Of a DNA stretch of 64,000 nucleotides, positions 1 through 12,725 are shown in pieces. Location: the NCBI GenBank assembly GCA_037576215.1, contig JBANDB010000020.1, forward strand, positions 1,302,001 through 1,366,000, in the 5' to 3' direction. Below the pieces are notes generated by a model. That model had not been told where the DNA came from. It ran no database searches and saw only the letters and a list, made by a program, of their open reading frames with translations. The first letter of the stretch is position 1; each line of letters opens with the position of its first letter. The position numbers and the translations under genes are program-made. Origin of the DNA: Armillaria gallica. Taxonomy: Eukaryota; Basidiomycota; Agaricomycetes; Agaricales; Physalacriaceae.

Positions 1-392
1 CACAGCTGTTATCTGACCATTAGCAGCCTAGGGGGGTGCTGCCAAATGGATGTGGTTTCCGCTTGGCTGAGCGAGAACAACACTGCGCTGTTTGTCTGTC
101 ACTGTCTGTTTGGAATCAAATGTCTCTGATGCACATCTTTTGCACTTTTCTGCTGGTCTCATTGATGTGATGAGGTGATCCAGGTTTGGTCATACACCTG
201 TGGGACACTGACTATGCATTAGAAGAGATGAACTCATAATTTTTAGACAATGCTTCATGCAGGACACAAGACTTGTGTGGAAGTAAGTCCTTTGTCCAAT
301 GTAGGTTGAAGGGGATCCATCAAATGGGAGAACAAAGGTTCAAATAGGGTGGACTGCCACAGTGCAATCCTGAGAGCAACTAAGGAAGTGAA

Positions 393-1460
393 GTGGTTGA
401 CATCTCAAACAGATACTTCTGGCCCAAGGTGAGGATGTCAGATGACAACAGCATACAGATAGCACAAGAAATTGACTCCAACAGAATTCTATGCAGGATG
501 GGCAACAACACATTGATTCATATGGAAGACAACATGGTGCAGTACTACAAGAGGGTGACAGAAGATCGGAAAGGACAGTGAGTGATAGGCCAAGTATGCA
601 AATACAAGTGATGTTGACAACCCATGAACACCAGCAGCCAGATACACAAAAAGCGAGGCTGCAAATATTCAGAGTAGGAAACATAGTCAAGTTCCAATGC
701 TACATGGTTTTTATGAAGACTAGAAACACATCAGCAAGAATGAATTTGGTACTATGCACCCTAGCCAGTCAAGTTTCAACATGTGATGGTAAGTGACTAC
801 ATCTTGTAAGCAGAGAAGACTGAATGATGCTGAACATACAATGATCCAAACAGAACACAGACAGGGAGAAAAAGAGACACATGACCAAGACAGAAAAACC
901 AAAGATGATGCCAAAGATGAAGAGAAAGATAGGGTTTGAAGACAAAGAGGATGAAGAGGAAAGGGAGATGAACTAAGGGCAAACAAATGAGCCAAGAAAG
1001 TGAAGGAGAAGGAGGAGAAAATGAGCACTTAATTAAAGGAGAGGCTTGTGTAACATAGAGATCTTAAGGGTAATGTGAAGGTAATGTATTGAGAACATAG
1101 CGAGGTACACACAATAAAAGAACTCATGTCAAGAAAACTGATGAACCCTAACACCAAGGGAGAAGTCAGAAAGCGAGCTGAAAATACTGAAGGGAGAATC
1201 AGAGGGCAATGCACTGAGAGGCACCTGACAATCCTGATAGAGCCGAAAAACCAAAGGACGGCAATCCCCGCAATCAATAGAATCTTTCCCATGGTGTTTT
1301 GAAGATACATAATAACTGAGATACCTATATACATAGGACTCAGAATGGAGATGCTGTTGCAGCTAAAAATAAAGGAGGGAATCCCCACAGACATTGTTTT
1401 GGGTTATGACTGGTTTAATGCAGTGGCTATGGATAGAGAAGTGTGTCTAGGTAAGTGTAT
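393..1460 (+). pseudogene. 5' fragments of the interrupted Helitron-type gene H0 (unresolved exons)
   Basis: Several short open stretches on the + strand look like exons of a decayed gene. At about 491-790 a frame reads through FRVGNIVKFQCYMVF and MNLVLCTLASQ and then meets a GTAAGT donor near 789. From about 800 to 1030 the sequence is purine-rich and would encode a Lys/Glu/Asp-rich low-complexity segment with stops. Around 1375-1450 a frame encodes DIVLGYDWFNAVAM, which resembles the end of a retropepsin-like domain, followed by a GTAAGT donor at 1452. I infer that these belong to the same gene as the domains at 3365-4009, because orientation and decay are the same; the exon structure is not resolved. 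Bases 1-392 show nothing I can name. Confidence 0.3.
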
Positions 1461-2038
1461 AGGGTGTATTCTATCATTTATCTGAATCAATTGGGTAAGA
1501 AGGAGGATCTATGGGATCATCAAAGATTGTGGCATTGCTGGAACTGTATGAAGCGGTGGCATGTCCATCTTCATCCCTTTTCATTCTGTCTCTCAACAAT
1601 GCATCTGTAGTGACCCTAATGTTTTGCCATGGGGTTGTACTCAGAACATCTTGTTTCGACTATCCTCAGTTTTGACATCATATCATGTTGCACCTCTTGT
1701 CTGGATGATGTGCCTCGCAGAAATTCTCAGGTTGTATGAGCTTTGTTCAATCAACGAGGGATGTGGGTGTTTTTTCCCATAGTTTCCTAGTCTCTTCTGT
1801 CATTTGTTCCAGTGTCATTGATCATGTAGGCTCTGAATTTGTCAGGACTTTTGCTGAGGTTTTCACAGCACATGCAGATAGGAATGTCCATAGGCAGACT
1901 GTTATTGGTGCTACAGCCCATTGTAACTTTTTAAAGTATATACCTTTTGACATGGAACTGTTGTATTTACTTATTATTTTCCTTTTCAATGAAAATATGG
2001 TCTAGGTGTTATAAACAATTGGTTTCCTTCCTGTCTCT

Positions 2039-2892
2039 TCAATCTGTCATGCATATCATTCGAATATCTGATGTGTCTGTCTCCCTGTCGACTACACAGG
2101 CTTTTACATACTCTTGGTTGCCCTCCCAATGGCTGACACTGCATGGGACAGTTTTACCATCTGATGGATCTTTGTCTGTTATGGTCAATGGTCCGCATGG
2201 AATTGCCACAGTCATGGTGCATATTGACACTGTCAATGAGGACTGCACTGCCATTCAGTTCCAAACAGATGTTGATCTCCCATATGAAATTGTCTTCCCT
2301 ACGCTGTCGGGTCTAAATCGTGAGTTAAATATTTGTACTATTGTCTGAGGTGGTATACTAAATACCTTCATTCCGGTTGTTAGGCGACCTGAATTTGAAA
2401 TACATGGTTGATAGGATGTTTATCATCATGCATAAACCTTCGAGTTCAGTGTCCAAATTAGGATTGGTTTCTGACTCAACTGCACTTCCTGATGCTCCAA
2501 GCAATATGGAAGCTTCCATGTCTGTGTTGTATCTTCATGGAGGATCACTGGATATTGTGGGGATCACCAATTTGCAGAAATATGCCTCTGGTGAGGGCAG
2601 CTCAAATGATAGTACCATGGATAGCATAATTGGTGAGTCTCGTGTAAATGCAGTTGCTCATTTTTGTGGGATGCTATTTGGTCAGCTTACCAGAGGATCT
2701 TGTCTCTCTCTGTTCTCATGTGAACTGGAATCGTTGAGATTCTTGTTGGTGTCTCATGAAATTGATTGTACCTCTTTGCATGAAGAGGTGGAAGTTTATC
2801 GTAGTGTGTTTTTGTCACATGCATTGATGGGTGACTGTTTTGTTGGACGATGCCAGGGTATGACAGTCAACTCCTGTCAATGTTGTATTTGA
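2039..2892 (+). pseudogene. H0 gene, middle exons (unknown domain)
   Basis: Two exon-like frames are separated by a plausible intron at 2320-2383, with donor GTGAGT and acceptor TTGTTAG. The upstream frame encodes SLSVMVNGPHGIATVMVHID and VDLPYEIVFPTLSGLN. The downstream frame runs from 2384 to 2892 (GDLNLKYMVDRMF...) and is rich in Ser, Leu and Cys. I do not recognise a named domain. Position and strand fit the region upstream of the DUF6570-like segment in basidiomycete Helitron genes. The next ~470 bases (2893-3364) carry several stops and show no convincing frame. Confidence 0.35.
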
Positions 2893-3364
2893 TTGATGTA
2901 AAGAGATGGCAGCCAATTATATATCTGCTAAGACACTGTCGTTGGATCTTGTTAGGCTGGTGTTGAGTTATGCTGGTAAAGTGTGTCATTTGATGTCAGC
3001 AAGGCTGAAATTATTGTAGCTTCCTTGGGGTACAGCAGTCCAGTGACACGTCCAGCTATGTTGGCCCATCTTGATTCGTTCTGTTATCATATTGAACACA
3101 GTTGACAACGAAGAGATCTGTTGAAGGACTTGCCATCTGCTTACGTTCAGCCTTTAGCTGTCTCATGGCATAAAATTTTCCCAGGAGTCTTCCATCCAGA
3201 ATGTGAGGTCGATGTTGCAAGAACATTTTAACAAAGGATTGTGTATGGTCAATAATTCGATTAGTGTGATTCCTAGTAATGTCGATAATCATAAGCCATT
3301 CAACAGGTTTCATGACAAATGGATGGATGGGTATTTGTTATCAATTGAGAATGTGATCAAGTGA

Positions 3365-4009
3365 ATGAGTCATAAGAACCGTCTGTGGCTGATAGAATGT
3401 CATGAGCTGGAAGGTGATACTCAGATGTTGCGTGAATGCAGGAAGCTTATAATGATGTATATTCATACTCTTTGGAAGGGTAAACAACAATCAGAATATG
3501 TTAAGGCCAGAAGAGACCGGCAAGATGCTGAGAGAGTCAAATGTGTTTCACGTTATGCTAATGAGCTTGATGCTGTGCGTTCTGAGTGGCCGTCTATACC
3601 CACCAAGAAATTAAGGGAAAATTTGATTGCAGACTTTATGGAAGAGACAGGCAGTGAAAACCTGAAATCTGCTACATGCATGTCTTGCTCTGCTCACTAT
3701 TATGTGTAACATATCCATGTGGTACCTTATGATAAGTTCAACCTAGATCATATCCACATAGTCGATTCTGATGATATGGGCCTATGCTGGTCTCTTACTA
3801 GTATACTGCTACCTTTTCAGGATGGTCCATTGAAGGGTCTGCAGCTTGATCCGAGGTGTGTGGAGGCCTCTGATAGCAATTATAATATAAATTTGTGTAA
3901 AGAGTGTTTTGTATCATTGTCCAAAGGGAAGATACCTTGTCTAGGTTTGTGTAATGGATTATTCATGGGGGATGTTCCATCTGAATTGAAAGAACTCACA
4001 ATCATTATA
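3365..4009 (+). pseudogene. H0 gene: DUF6570-like region, left part
   Basis: Two frames (3365-3709 and 3719-4009) together encode the segment that precedes the Helitron replicase domain in basidiomycete Helitron proteins. Visible landmarks are CMSCSAHYYV, LQLDPRCVEA, NLCKECFVSLSKGKIP, LCNGLFMGDVPSEL and KELTIII. The pattern of paired cysteines followed by the GDVPSELKEL block matches DUF6570 as I know it. A stop and frameshift near 3709-3719 break the frame. The reading frame stops at 4009 because element E1 is inserted there; it resumes in frame at 13769 (IEESMIALCRAK...) once the insert and one TTATA repeat are removed. Nothing here is likely to make a working protein. Confidence 0.7.
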
Positions 4010-4416
4010 TGAAGAGAGGTGGATGATGATATAATAAGCTGACTTTGAATTTTCCAGCCATTGCCAGACCACGGCTTATTCCAGCTGAGTTTCAATTTCG
4101 CCATGCTGCTATGGTGCGGTTCAAGCCTGGCCCCTTTCCTTCTTACCCTCTGCTCTCTTCCACTCTCCCCTCACAGTATACCATCTCAGGCAAGCATTAC
4201 AGCCCTTTTACATATAATAAGGACTTTTGGGATCTCTCACAGTACTGTCTATCAATATTTTATTGAAGCTCTTCATTTCTGATTTTCTTTCAGGTGTTTT
4301 TGCCTCTTTCTTACACAGTGTTGCTACTATTTCCACCTCTCCATACCCTGTGATGTGTGTACCACTCTTATTTTTCTAAGATCAATACTCACAGCATTCT
4401 GTTAATAGGTCTCCAT

Positions 4417-7400
4417 CTACTCCTACCAGAGAGAATGATCATTTTGATTTTTCAGCTCCAGTTACACCAGAGCAGAATTGTCATGCAGAACGGGAGCAGG
4501 ATCGTCTTCAGCGTCTTCAGATGACCTCCCCCTCTATTCGTCGTGATCGATCACCATGTCCAGGTCCTGATCTTAATATTGAACTTCTGCATTTTAATAT
4601 ACCACCTGAGACTCATATCTCATCTCAGTTGGATCGTCCACGTGAACATTCTATGCCTGTAGTACCAGCTCTTCCTGTTTTTTGTATCAGAGGTCGACGT
4701 TGTAGACAGTTACGTGGTGGTGCTCCTGAAGGACAGCCATCTGCATTTGATAGTACCTCTGTTCCACAGCTTCCTGTAGGTCCACAAGGCCATGGACGTG
4801 GGGGTGGTCGAGGACATGGGTGAGGGAGAGCTATTGAAATTCATCCTCCACGCACTGAGCCACCACAAAATATTGACCAAGAAACTTCTGCTGAGCATCG
4901 CCAGCAATCACCATCACCTATAAGAGAGTCACCACCTCTGCAGCCACCTTTACCCCTACCACATCAGCATCAACCACCACATGCTATTCCTGTACAACTT
5001 CCTCTGGCAAGACGTCCATATGCTGAGGTGTATGCTCAGTATGATATTGGAAGTAGAAATTGCATTTGTGAATATTGTGGAGCATTACATTGGAATGATG
5101 AATGACTTAAGCATAAGTCAAGAGTTACACCACAATTTGGGATATGCTGTCTACAAGGGCAGGTCAAATTACCTCCTCTTCTTCCTGCTCCTGCCATTCT
5201 TCAAAATCTTCTTTGTGGCAACAATCCATTGTCAAAAGCCTTCTTACAAGATATTAGACAGTATAATGCAGCATTGGCATTTACATCTGTAGCTGTAAAA
5301 GTTGATGAGGCAATTACCAACTCTTCAGGACCATACTGCTTTCATATATCTGGCGAGCTTCATCACCAGATGTGATCCCTGCTGCCTGAGGAAAAAAGGG
5401 AAATTGTCTTATGCACAGCTGTATATACATGATCCAGCAGAGGCATTGAGTATGCGCAATCGTCGCAATCCTAATTTAAATCCAGAAATCATGTCTCAAT
5501 TACAGGATTTAATGCAGGATGTAAATCCATATGTTGCTTTATATCGACATGCATATCTCATTATGAAAGACAAACCCTGTGAAGAGTATCCAAATATTGA
5601 AGTGCGATTGCATGTGGGTGATGGAACTGATGGGCGACGATATAATCTTCCAACAGTAGATGAGTTGGCTGCTATTATTCCTGGAGATGGATCTGAGTCT
5701 GTTCAAAATGATCGAGATATTGTTTTACATATGCATGATCATTCTCTCAAGCGCATTAGCCAATTTCATCCGAGTTATCAACCTCTTTATTATGTTCTCC
5801 TTTTTCCATATGGAGAATTGGGTTGGAATATACATATGCTCCTGGAAGAGACTGAAACAAGTGAATGTAGAGAACATAAAAAGATTACTCAGCATATGTA
5901 TTATGCTTATCGCCTACAGGACCGTCCAATATTTGAACCAAATGCATCATTGTATAGAGGAGGATGGCTGTACCAACAATATATTGTGGATGCATGGGCT
6001 TCAATTGAACAAAGTAATCTCAACTGGATGCGAAATAATCAGAAAACTATTCGTGCAAATGTGTATAAAGGATTGGTTGATGCAACAACCAATGTAGACG
6101 GATTGGAAAACTCTGGCCAGCATATTGTCTTACCATCATCACACACTGGAAGTCCATGTGCAATGTACCAGCTGTACCAAGACTCTATGGCAATCTGTAG
6201 AGCCTTACAGAAGCCAGATATCTTTCTTACAATGACAGCAAACCCACAGTGGCCCGAAATTGTAGAAGCTCTCAAGCATACAGATGGACCAGATCAGAAG
6301 GTGGAGGATGGACCAGATATTGTGGCCAGGGTCTTCCAGTTGAAGAAGGAGGCCTTATTGGAAGAAATCAAGAAGGGTGGAATATTTGGAAAAGTCAGGG
6401 CTATGGTGCATACTATTGAATTTCAGAAGCGTGGACTCCCTCATATGCATCTTCTGATTTTTCTGGATCCTGAAGACAAGATTTGCACACCTGCTGATGC
6501 TGATTCAGTCTCATGTGCTCAGATTCCTGATCCTGTTACCCAACCAATTCTTTATGAGATTGTCACCAGATGCATGGTCCATGGTCCATGTGATCATCGC
6601 TGCAAGAAGCCCGATGGTCACTGTTCAAAGAACTTTCCAAAAGACTTCAATGAGCATACTGAATTCACCAATGATGGATATTCCAATTTGGCACATCCTA
6701 ACAATGATCATGAGTATGTTAAAATGCATGGTGAAACCCGTACTGTCTATACCAACCGTGATATTGTCCCATACAATCCTTATCTCAGTGCAAAATATAA
6801 CTGTCACATCAATGTGGAGGTTTGTGTTTCTGTCAAGGCCATCAAATATATCCATAAATACATCTACAAGGGCCATGACAGGACTACATTAGAGATTCAG
6901 GATCATGATGAGATTAAGGAGTTTCTGGATGCACGCTACATCTCTGCTATTGAATCATGCTGGAGAATCTTTTCATTTCGGCTACATCAGGAGGAGCCAA
7001 ATGTTGTCCATCTTCAGGTCCATCTCCCTGATGAACAGCTTATTACATATGATGAGAATGACAGTCCAGAAGAGGTGTTAGCAGCTGCAGAGGCAAAGAC
7101 AACTACTCTGTTACAATGGTTTGATCTCAACAAAAGAGATCCCAGTGCACATCAGTATCTGTATCAAGACATTCTTGCCCACTATACCTGGAACAGCAGC
7201 AAGAAACACTGGAATCCACGCCAAAGATACACAACTATTGGTGTTACCATTGGTCAAATGTATCAAGCTGCCCCCTCATCTGGCGAGCAGTTCTATCTGT
7301 GGCTTATTTTGACTGCTGTTACTGGTGCTCAATCCTTCCAACACTTACGCACTGTCAACAATGTGGAGTGTGCTACTTTTAAAGAAGCATGCATTGCTAT

Positions 7401-9243
7401 GGGATTGCTGGAAAATAATAATGAATGGAGACAATGCTTACAGGAGGCAGCTATTATGCAGTCAGGAGCACAGTTGCAATCACTATTTGTGACCCTTCTT
7501 CTCTTCTGCCAGCCAGCAAAGCTAGATGAGCTGTGGGAGGAGTTCAAGGAGAACATTTGTGATGATTTGGCACATAAGCTCCGCCAACGTGATGTTCCAA
7601 ATCCAACAGATGCTCAGCTCTATGATTTTGGTCTCCATCTTATCAATAAGCTTCTTCAATCTCATAGTCGTCGTCTCTCTGAGTGGACAGAGATGCCAGC
7701 CTCTATCATGGACTGGGCTGCTTATGAGAATAATCCTCTTCTGGTTGCACAGCTGGCCTATGATATCCCATCTCTGCAGCAATTAGTTGCTAACAATCTT
7801 CAAACATTCAATGAAGAGCAAAAGACTGCTTATAATATTGTGTTTGACTCTGCTATGAATGAACGAGGGAAATTGGTATTTCTGCATAGTGCTGGAGGTG
7901 GTGGAAAGACTTTTGTGTGCAATACTATTGCTGCTGCTGTTCGTGCTGAAGGAAAGATTGCATTGACCTGTGCCTCCTCCGGTATATCAGCAATTCTCTT
8001 AGTTGGAGGGCGTACCAGCCACAGCACCTTCAAAATTCCAATTTCCTCATGTGATGATACAACATGCAGCATTCGTAGAGGGACTCACTTAGCTGAACTT
8101 CTTTGTAGAACTTCTCTCATCATTTGGGATGAGGTTCCTATGCAGAACTGACATGATATTGAGACTGTTGATCGTACTCTTTGTGATGTCTGCAATAAGG
8201 ATGTTCTTTTTGGTGGAAAGACTGTACTTTTTGGTGGTATGTGTGTTTATTCTGAGTCACTATAGATTGTCATTTCTGATTATTTATTTTAGGAGACTTT
8301 TGTCAGACATTGCCAGTTGTTTCATGAGGATCACGAGAGCAGATTGTTGCAGCTTCATTTTGCTGTTCACCTTTATGGCCTCACATTGAAGTCATTCATT
8401 TGAAGAAAAACATGCGCCTGGATCAGACTCCTGAAAATGTAGAGTTTGCCCGTTGGCTACTTACTGTTGGTGCAGGTGAAGGACTTACCGATGATTGTAC
8501 TATCACTCTTCCTGCTTCTATGTGTCTGGCTAACAATTCACTCTCTGAACTCATTGAATATATCTATCCAAATATTTAAGCTGGCCACTTCCAAGACCGC
8601 TTCTTTTTAGAACGAACAATTCTCTCTGGACGCAATGATGATGTTGATGAAATCAATCAACAGGTTCTGGATATGTTTCCAGGACAAGAGACAGTTTATT
8701 GGAGTACAGACAAGACAATAGAGGAAGAGTTGGATGATGCTACTACTCTTTATCCAGTGGAGTTTCTTCAAAGTTTCAATGCCTCTGGATTGCCACGTGC
8801 AAAGCTGGCTCTCAAAGTTGGATGTCCTCTTATGCTTCTCTGCAATCTGGATCCAGCAAATGGCCTATGCAATGGGACATGGATGATTCTCACATGTTTC
8901 TGTCCTCATGTATTAGAATGTCATCTTCTCAGTGGTAACAATGCAGGTAAGACTGTTTTCATCCCATGCATCACAATCAATGCAGATACAGCTGAACTTC
9001 CTATTGCATTTTCATGTCGGCAATTTCCAGTCAGGTTGGCTTTTGCAATGACAATCAACAAGTCTCAAGGACAGTCAGTTACTTATGTTGGATTACATTT
9101 ACGTACTCCTGTTTTTTCTCATGGACAACTGTATGTAGCACTTAGCCATTGCACTTCTGGACAATGGATTCGAGTTCTGTTTCCAGATACAGAAAAAGGT
9201 ACAAATACTTTGAATATTGTATACCCTGAGGCTCTATTACATT
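4417..9243 (+). pseudogene. Helitron Rep plus Pif1-type helicase (E1), degenerate
   Basis: The gene would encode a rolling-circle replicase fused to a 5'-3' DNA helicase. A Pro/Gln-rich N-terminus (4417-4980) is followed by ICEYCGALHWNDE and QYNAALAFTSVAVKVDEA. The Helitron_like_N region lies in the long frame to 8151: TMTANPQWPEI, the HUH-type metal site (His-Met-His at 6442-6450) and the two-tyrosine motif KYIHKYIYKGHD (about 6841-6876). The helicase has Walker A GGGGKT (7894-7911), Walker B IIWDE (about 8118-8133), an intron at 8237-8292 and the C-terminal motifs KVGCPLMLLCNLDPANGLCNG and INKSQGQS (8673-9243). Stops at about 4822, 5104, 8151 and 8322 (mostly TGA), a TAA at 8578 and a frameshift near 5405 break it. 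The annotated ATG at 5302 lies in the wrong frame for the family. Confidence 0.85.
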
Positions 9244-9288
9244 GATAATAGATATTTGTTTCTGAACTAATAACTGACACTCCCAAGT

Positions 9289-9500
9289 AATAAGCCGGGT
9301 TTGGGGCGGGCCCCAACAAGCTGAAGTCCCGTGTTGTAGTCAGGTTGCCAAGACCTGAGGTACGAGGGTCTGGCAATCATGACAAAGACACAGGGCATAG
9401 GCTTGTCTATATATTAATACAGGTTGATGATGACATAATAAGGCAGACTTTGAATTTCCAGCCATTGCCATACCCCGGCCTATTCCGGCTGAGTTTCAAT
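9289..9500 (+). repeat. Junction E1/E2 (right end joined to left end)
   Basis: Contains AAGCTGAAGTCCCGTGTT, a short AT-rich hinge TTGTCTATATATTAATACA (9403-9421), then GACTTTGAATTTCCAGCC. The hinge is an imperfect palindrome. Each half is found alone at the outer ends of the whole insert (4010-4110 and 13650-13763), so this is best read as a tandem junction rather than an independent repeat. Confidence 0.6.
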
Positions 9501-10063
9501 TTTGTTGCACTGCCGTCACTGCCACCTCTCTGCAGCAATGAGCTTCAATTTCACTGCCTTTGTCATACCTCTACCAATGTTCTACTCTCCCTGGCATGTC
9601 TGGCATCCTGTATTAATACAAATTTGATACATATCCACTGATTATCTACAGAGTATATATTGAGCAACAAGCCAACAACAAGCATCAAATGACAAATTAG
9701 CAGGTAGGATTAAGGGCCAGGAGACCATTCAAGGATAGGTAACACATATACATGTACTGACTATGCCATAGTTTGCTTATTACAAGCCTTCCCCCAGCAG
9801 GTAGAAATGGCAAGGAGACCATTTATGTAAGAATACATGCTATGCTCAGCCTTTCTCTGTCTGTGTAGAGCAATAAGCTGATGATACTACCTATAAGAAT
9901 ATATGCTATGCTATGAGATGTAAGTAAGGCAATAAATACAAAAAATACAGAACAGCTCACCTCAGCTTTTCTCTGTCCATGTAGGACATCAAGCTGAGGT
10001 GACAAGTACAAAATATAAGGTATATATACTACTCTAAAGTCTGAGGAAGCAAGGGAACATAAG

Positions 10064-10593
10064 TAGGGGATGTGCACCATACCTGTAGTATAGTGGTTAT
10101 ATACAGTATACTGTTAGATTTTGACTGTAGCTTCATGGGGTGTTATGCATTATGCTTTATGGGCAAATTACCATAGCTTCATTCACTGAAATATAATGAT
10201 GAATTTTACCATATATAGTGTCTCCAGTGCCTGCCAGCCACTAACAATTCCCAAATTGGGCTGATACTACCTCTCAGAAGGGCCTGTTATGCATTATGAA
10301 TTACTGGGAGCTTTACTTCACAGGGTCCTGTTACACATTATGTGAATTAACAATTGAAATCAAACAGTATATAGATATGGGTCCATACTGTGACCAACTT
10401 TAATGATCTAAAATACTGCTGTATTTATATAGTTTGAATATGGTTGTTGAGGGAGGGACAGAAGACTATCTTATACCATAAAGGTTAGTACCTATAACCT
10501 AAAAGAAGTGCATAATACTCACCCTTTGGCACCAGATATCCATATATAGACAACAGTATGGTCATATCTATAACAGTACAATGCACATCCCTA
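10064..10593. mobile_element. MITE family M1, copy 1 (with nested insert)
   Basis: Left end TAGGGGATGTGCACCATACC and right end ACAATGCACATCCCTA are inverted repeats. An AACATAAG direct repeat lies on each side, giving an apparent 8-9 bp target duplication. The copy is longer than its two relatives because another element (10111-10367) is inserted in it. No coding capacity. Confidence 0.65.
10111..10367. mobile_element. Small inverted-repeat element nested in M1 copy 1
   Basis: Ends are CTGTTAGATTTTGA and its imperfect inverse TGAAATCAAACAG. TATA flanks both sides (10107-10110 and 10368-10371). The related uninterrupted M1 copy at 11990-12347 has a single TATA at the matching position, which is an empty-site confirmation. 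Confidence 0.65.
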
Positions 10594-11265
10594 AACATAA
10601 GTAATGACTAAAACATGGAAATGAACTAATAGTCATAAAGTCCAAGGAGGGGATCATTGCAATGACAAGCAAGAAGATGGGATGATAGTATGTGAGGTGC
10701 TCCACTGGAGGGTTTTGACTTTAATAATTCAGCTATAACATGCTTACCCAGTTACCATGTCATAAACAGCCATTGCCATACTATGGTACATGCCAGGTAA
10801 GTTTCAATTTTGCTGCCTCTACCAAGCCTCTACTCTCCCCACAGCATATCATTGGTGTGACTGGCTCCTAACTGAGTTTCAACTGAGACTACTTATCCAT
10901 ACTATAGCAACAACATGAGTATCAAGCAATGAGCAATGATTGAGCAACAAGTTGACAATGAGCATTGAATGTCAATAGATATAAGTCTTATAGAAATTAT
11001 AAATAATGACCATAGCAGCCCACCATGTCAGATATCCGAGTCAGGGACATAAGAACCAGAATATATATCTTTCCCTCTCTCCTGCCAGTAATGACAGCTA
11101 TTAACAATGATCACCCAAATCATGAGAGTCCCTACCTGTCCATTACATGGCTTACAGAAGTAACAGAACAATGCTTTATGGCACTCATAAAAAGTATTTT
11201 GCTCCATTGCAGTCAATGCAGTGGCTCTAAACAAATAATAGATTCAATAACATATCTTAGTAGAA

Positions 11266-11480
11266 AGCTGGGTTTGGGGTGGGCCCCAACAAGCTGAAGT
11301 CCCATGTCGCAGTCAGGTTGCTGGGACCTGAGGTACGAGGGTCCAGCAATTGTGATGAAGACACGGGGCATAGGCTTGTCTTTATATTAAGACAGGTAGT
11401 GAAGATGACATAATAAGGCAGACTTTGAATTTCCGGCCATTGCCAGACCATGGCTTATTCTGGCTGAGTTTCAAATTCAC
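11266..11480 (+). repeat. Junction E2/E3 (right end joined to left end)
   Basis: Same arrangement as the E1/E2 junction. Here the hinge is a perfect palindrome of six-base arms, TGTCTT-TATATT-AAGACA (11377-11394), which suggests short terminal inverted sequences at the two element ends. Confidence 0.6.
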
Positions 11481-11989
11481 TTCACTGCCGCTTCTTCCGC
11501 AGTGCTGAGCAACAAGTTTCAATTTTGCTGCCCTTACCAAGCATCTATCCTCCCTGCACCATATCATTGGCATAGATAGTAGTAATTTCTCACTGCTGAG
11601 CTTCAACTTACACCACTGTATGTAATGCTGTAGCTACAGAGTGATGTTGAGCAAAGTTTCACTACTCTCTGCATGCCCTTCTCATTGGCATGGTCAGCAA
11701 TGAGTTTCTATTTTTCCATGCTACTGCCTCTACCACCCTCTACTCTCCTAATAGCACATCATTAGACTATAGCTACAAATTAAGTATCCAGCAATGAGTC
11801 AATGTTTCAACATTGAATGATGTTACAATACAAAAACAATAAGTCTTAAATATCAAGTAAGCAAGTAGAATTGGGGACCAGGAGATCATTTGAATATAGG
11901 TAACACAGATATATGCAAATTTTTTATGCAATACAAGTGTTCTTCCATGTAAGGGCTTTGCACAGTGCTGTATATGCTGCTACTATATG

Positions 11990-12347
11990 TAGGGATGTGC
12001 ACTGTACCTATAGTATGGTGGTTCCGTATGGTGTATATGGATATGGATCCATACCATGGCTGACTTCAATAACTTAAAATATAGCTGTATTCATGCAGTT
12101 TGAATATGGTCTTTATGGGAGGGACAGAAGACTATCTTACATCATAGAGGTCAGTACCTATAACCTAAAAAAAGCACATCACACTCACCCTTTGGTACCA
12201 GATATCCATTGTCATCAGCAAAGTGTCTATATACAGACTACAGTATGGATATGACATCAACTGTACCATACCATGGCCAATAAATTTTATGTAGTCTATG
12301 GTCATATTGCTATGGTCATATCTGTAACAGTACAGTGCACATCCCTA
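11990..12347. mobile_element. MITE family M1, copy 2
   Basis: About 358 bp with inverted ends TAGGGATGTGCAC and GTGCACATCCCTA. Flanked by CTACTATATG on both sides, an apparent 9-10 bp target duplication. The interior matches copies 1 and 3 (a TATGGATCCATACC-like segment, then GAGGGACAGAAGACTATC). Confidence 0.7.
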
Positions 12348-12370
12348 ACTACTATATGGTATATGGCTGT

Positions 12371-12725
12371 TAGGGATGTGCACCATATCTGTATCATGGT
12401 GGATATGTATGGTGGATACAGATACAGGTCTGTACTGTGAGCACTTTTAACAACCCAAAATATGGCCATATTCATATGGTTAAAGTACAGTTGTTGAGGG
12501 AATGGTGGGGGACTGTTCACTGTCATTGAGGTCAGTAATCATGATCTCAATGAAGTAAATTACACTTACATTTTGATGACAGTCATTTGCTGTCACTGTG
12601 AAACTATCTGTATACAGACAACAGTATAGACACAGTACAGATATGACATCAACCGTATCATACAGTGGCCAATAAATTTTATATGGTCTACAGTCATATC
12701 TGTAATAGTACAATGCACATCCCTA
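12371..12725. mobile_element. MITE family M1, copy 3
   Basis: Inverted ends TAGGGATGTGCACC and GTACAATGCACATCCCTA, about 355 bp. It lies 23 bp from copy 2. Its right flank (ACATAAGTAATGACTAAAAC) is the same as that of copy 1 in E2, so this copy was probably present in the common ancestor of E2 and E3. Confidence 0.65.

Larger units (their letters stand above)
9410..11383 (+). mobile_element. E2: non-coding relative of E1
   Basis: This ~2-kb unit starts with the same left-end block as E1 (GACTTTGAATTTCCAGCC) and ends with the same right-end block (AAGCTGAAGTCCC...GGCATAGGC). It holds no gene. It carries a MITE at 10064-10593. Its second half, about 10750-11260 (CCAGGTAAGTTTCAATTTTG onward), is repeated in E3 at 12890-13350 with clearly recognisable identity. 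I interpret it as a non-autonomous derivative mobilised by an E1-like protein. Confidence 0.55.

Noticed and set aside
5302..5405. ATG at 5302 as start of the Helitron replicase
   Set aside because: Family-like sequence before 5405 is in another frame (KVDEAITNSSGPYCFHISGEL); a frameshift near 5405 makes the long ORF appear to start there.
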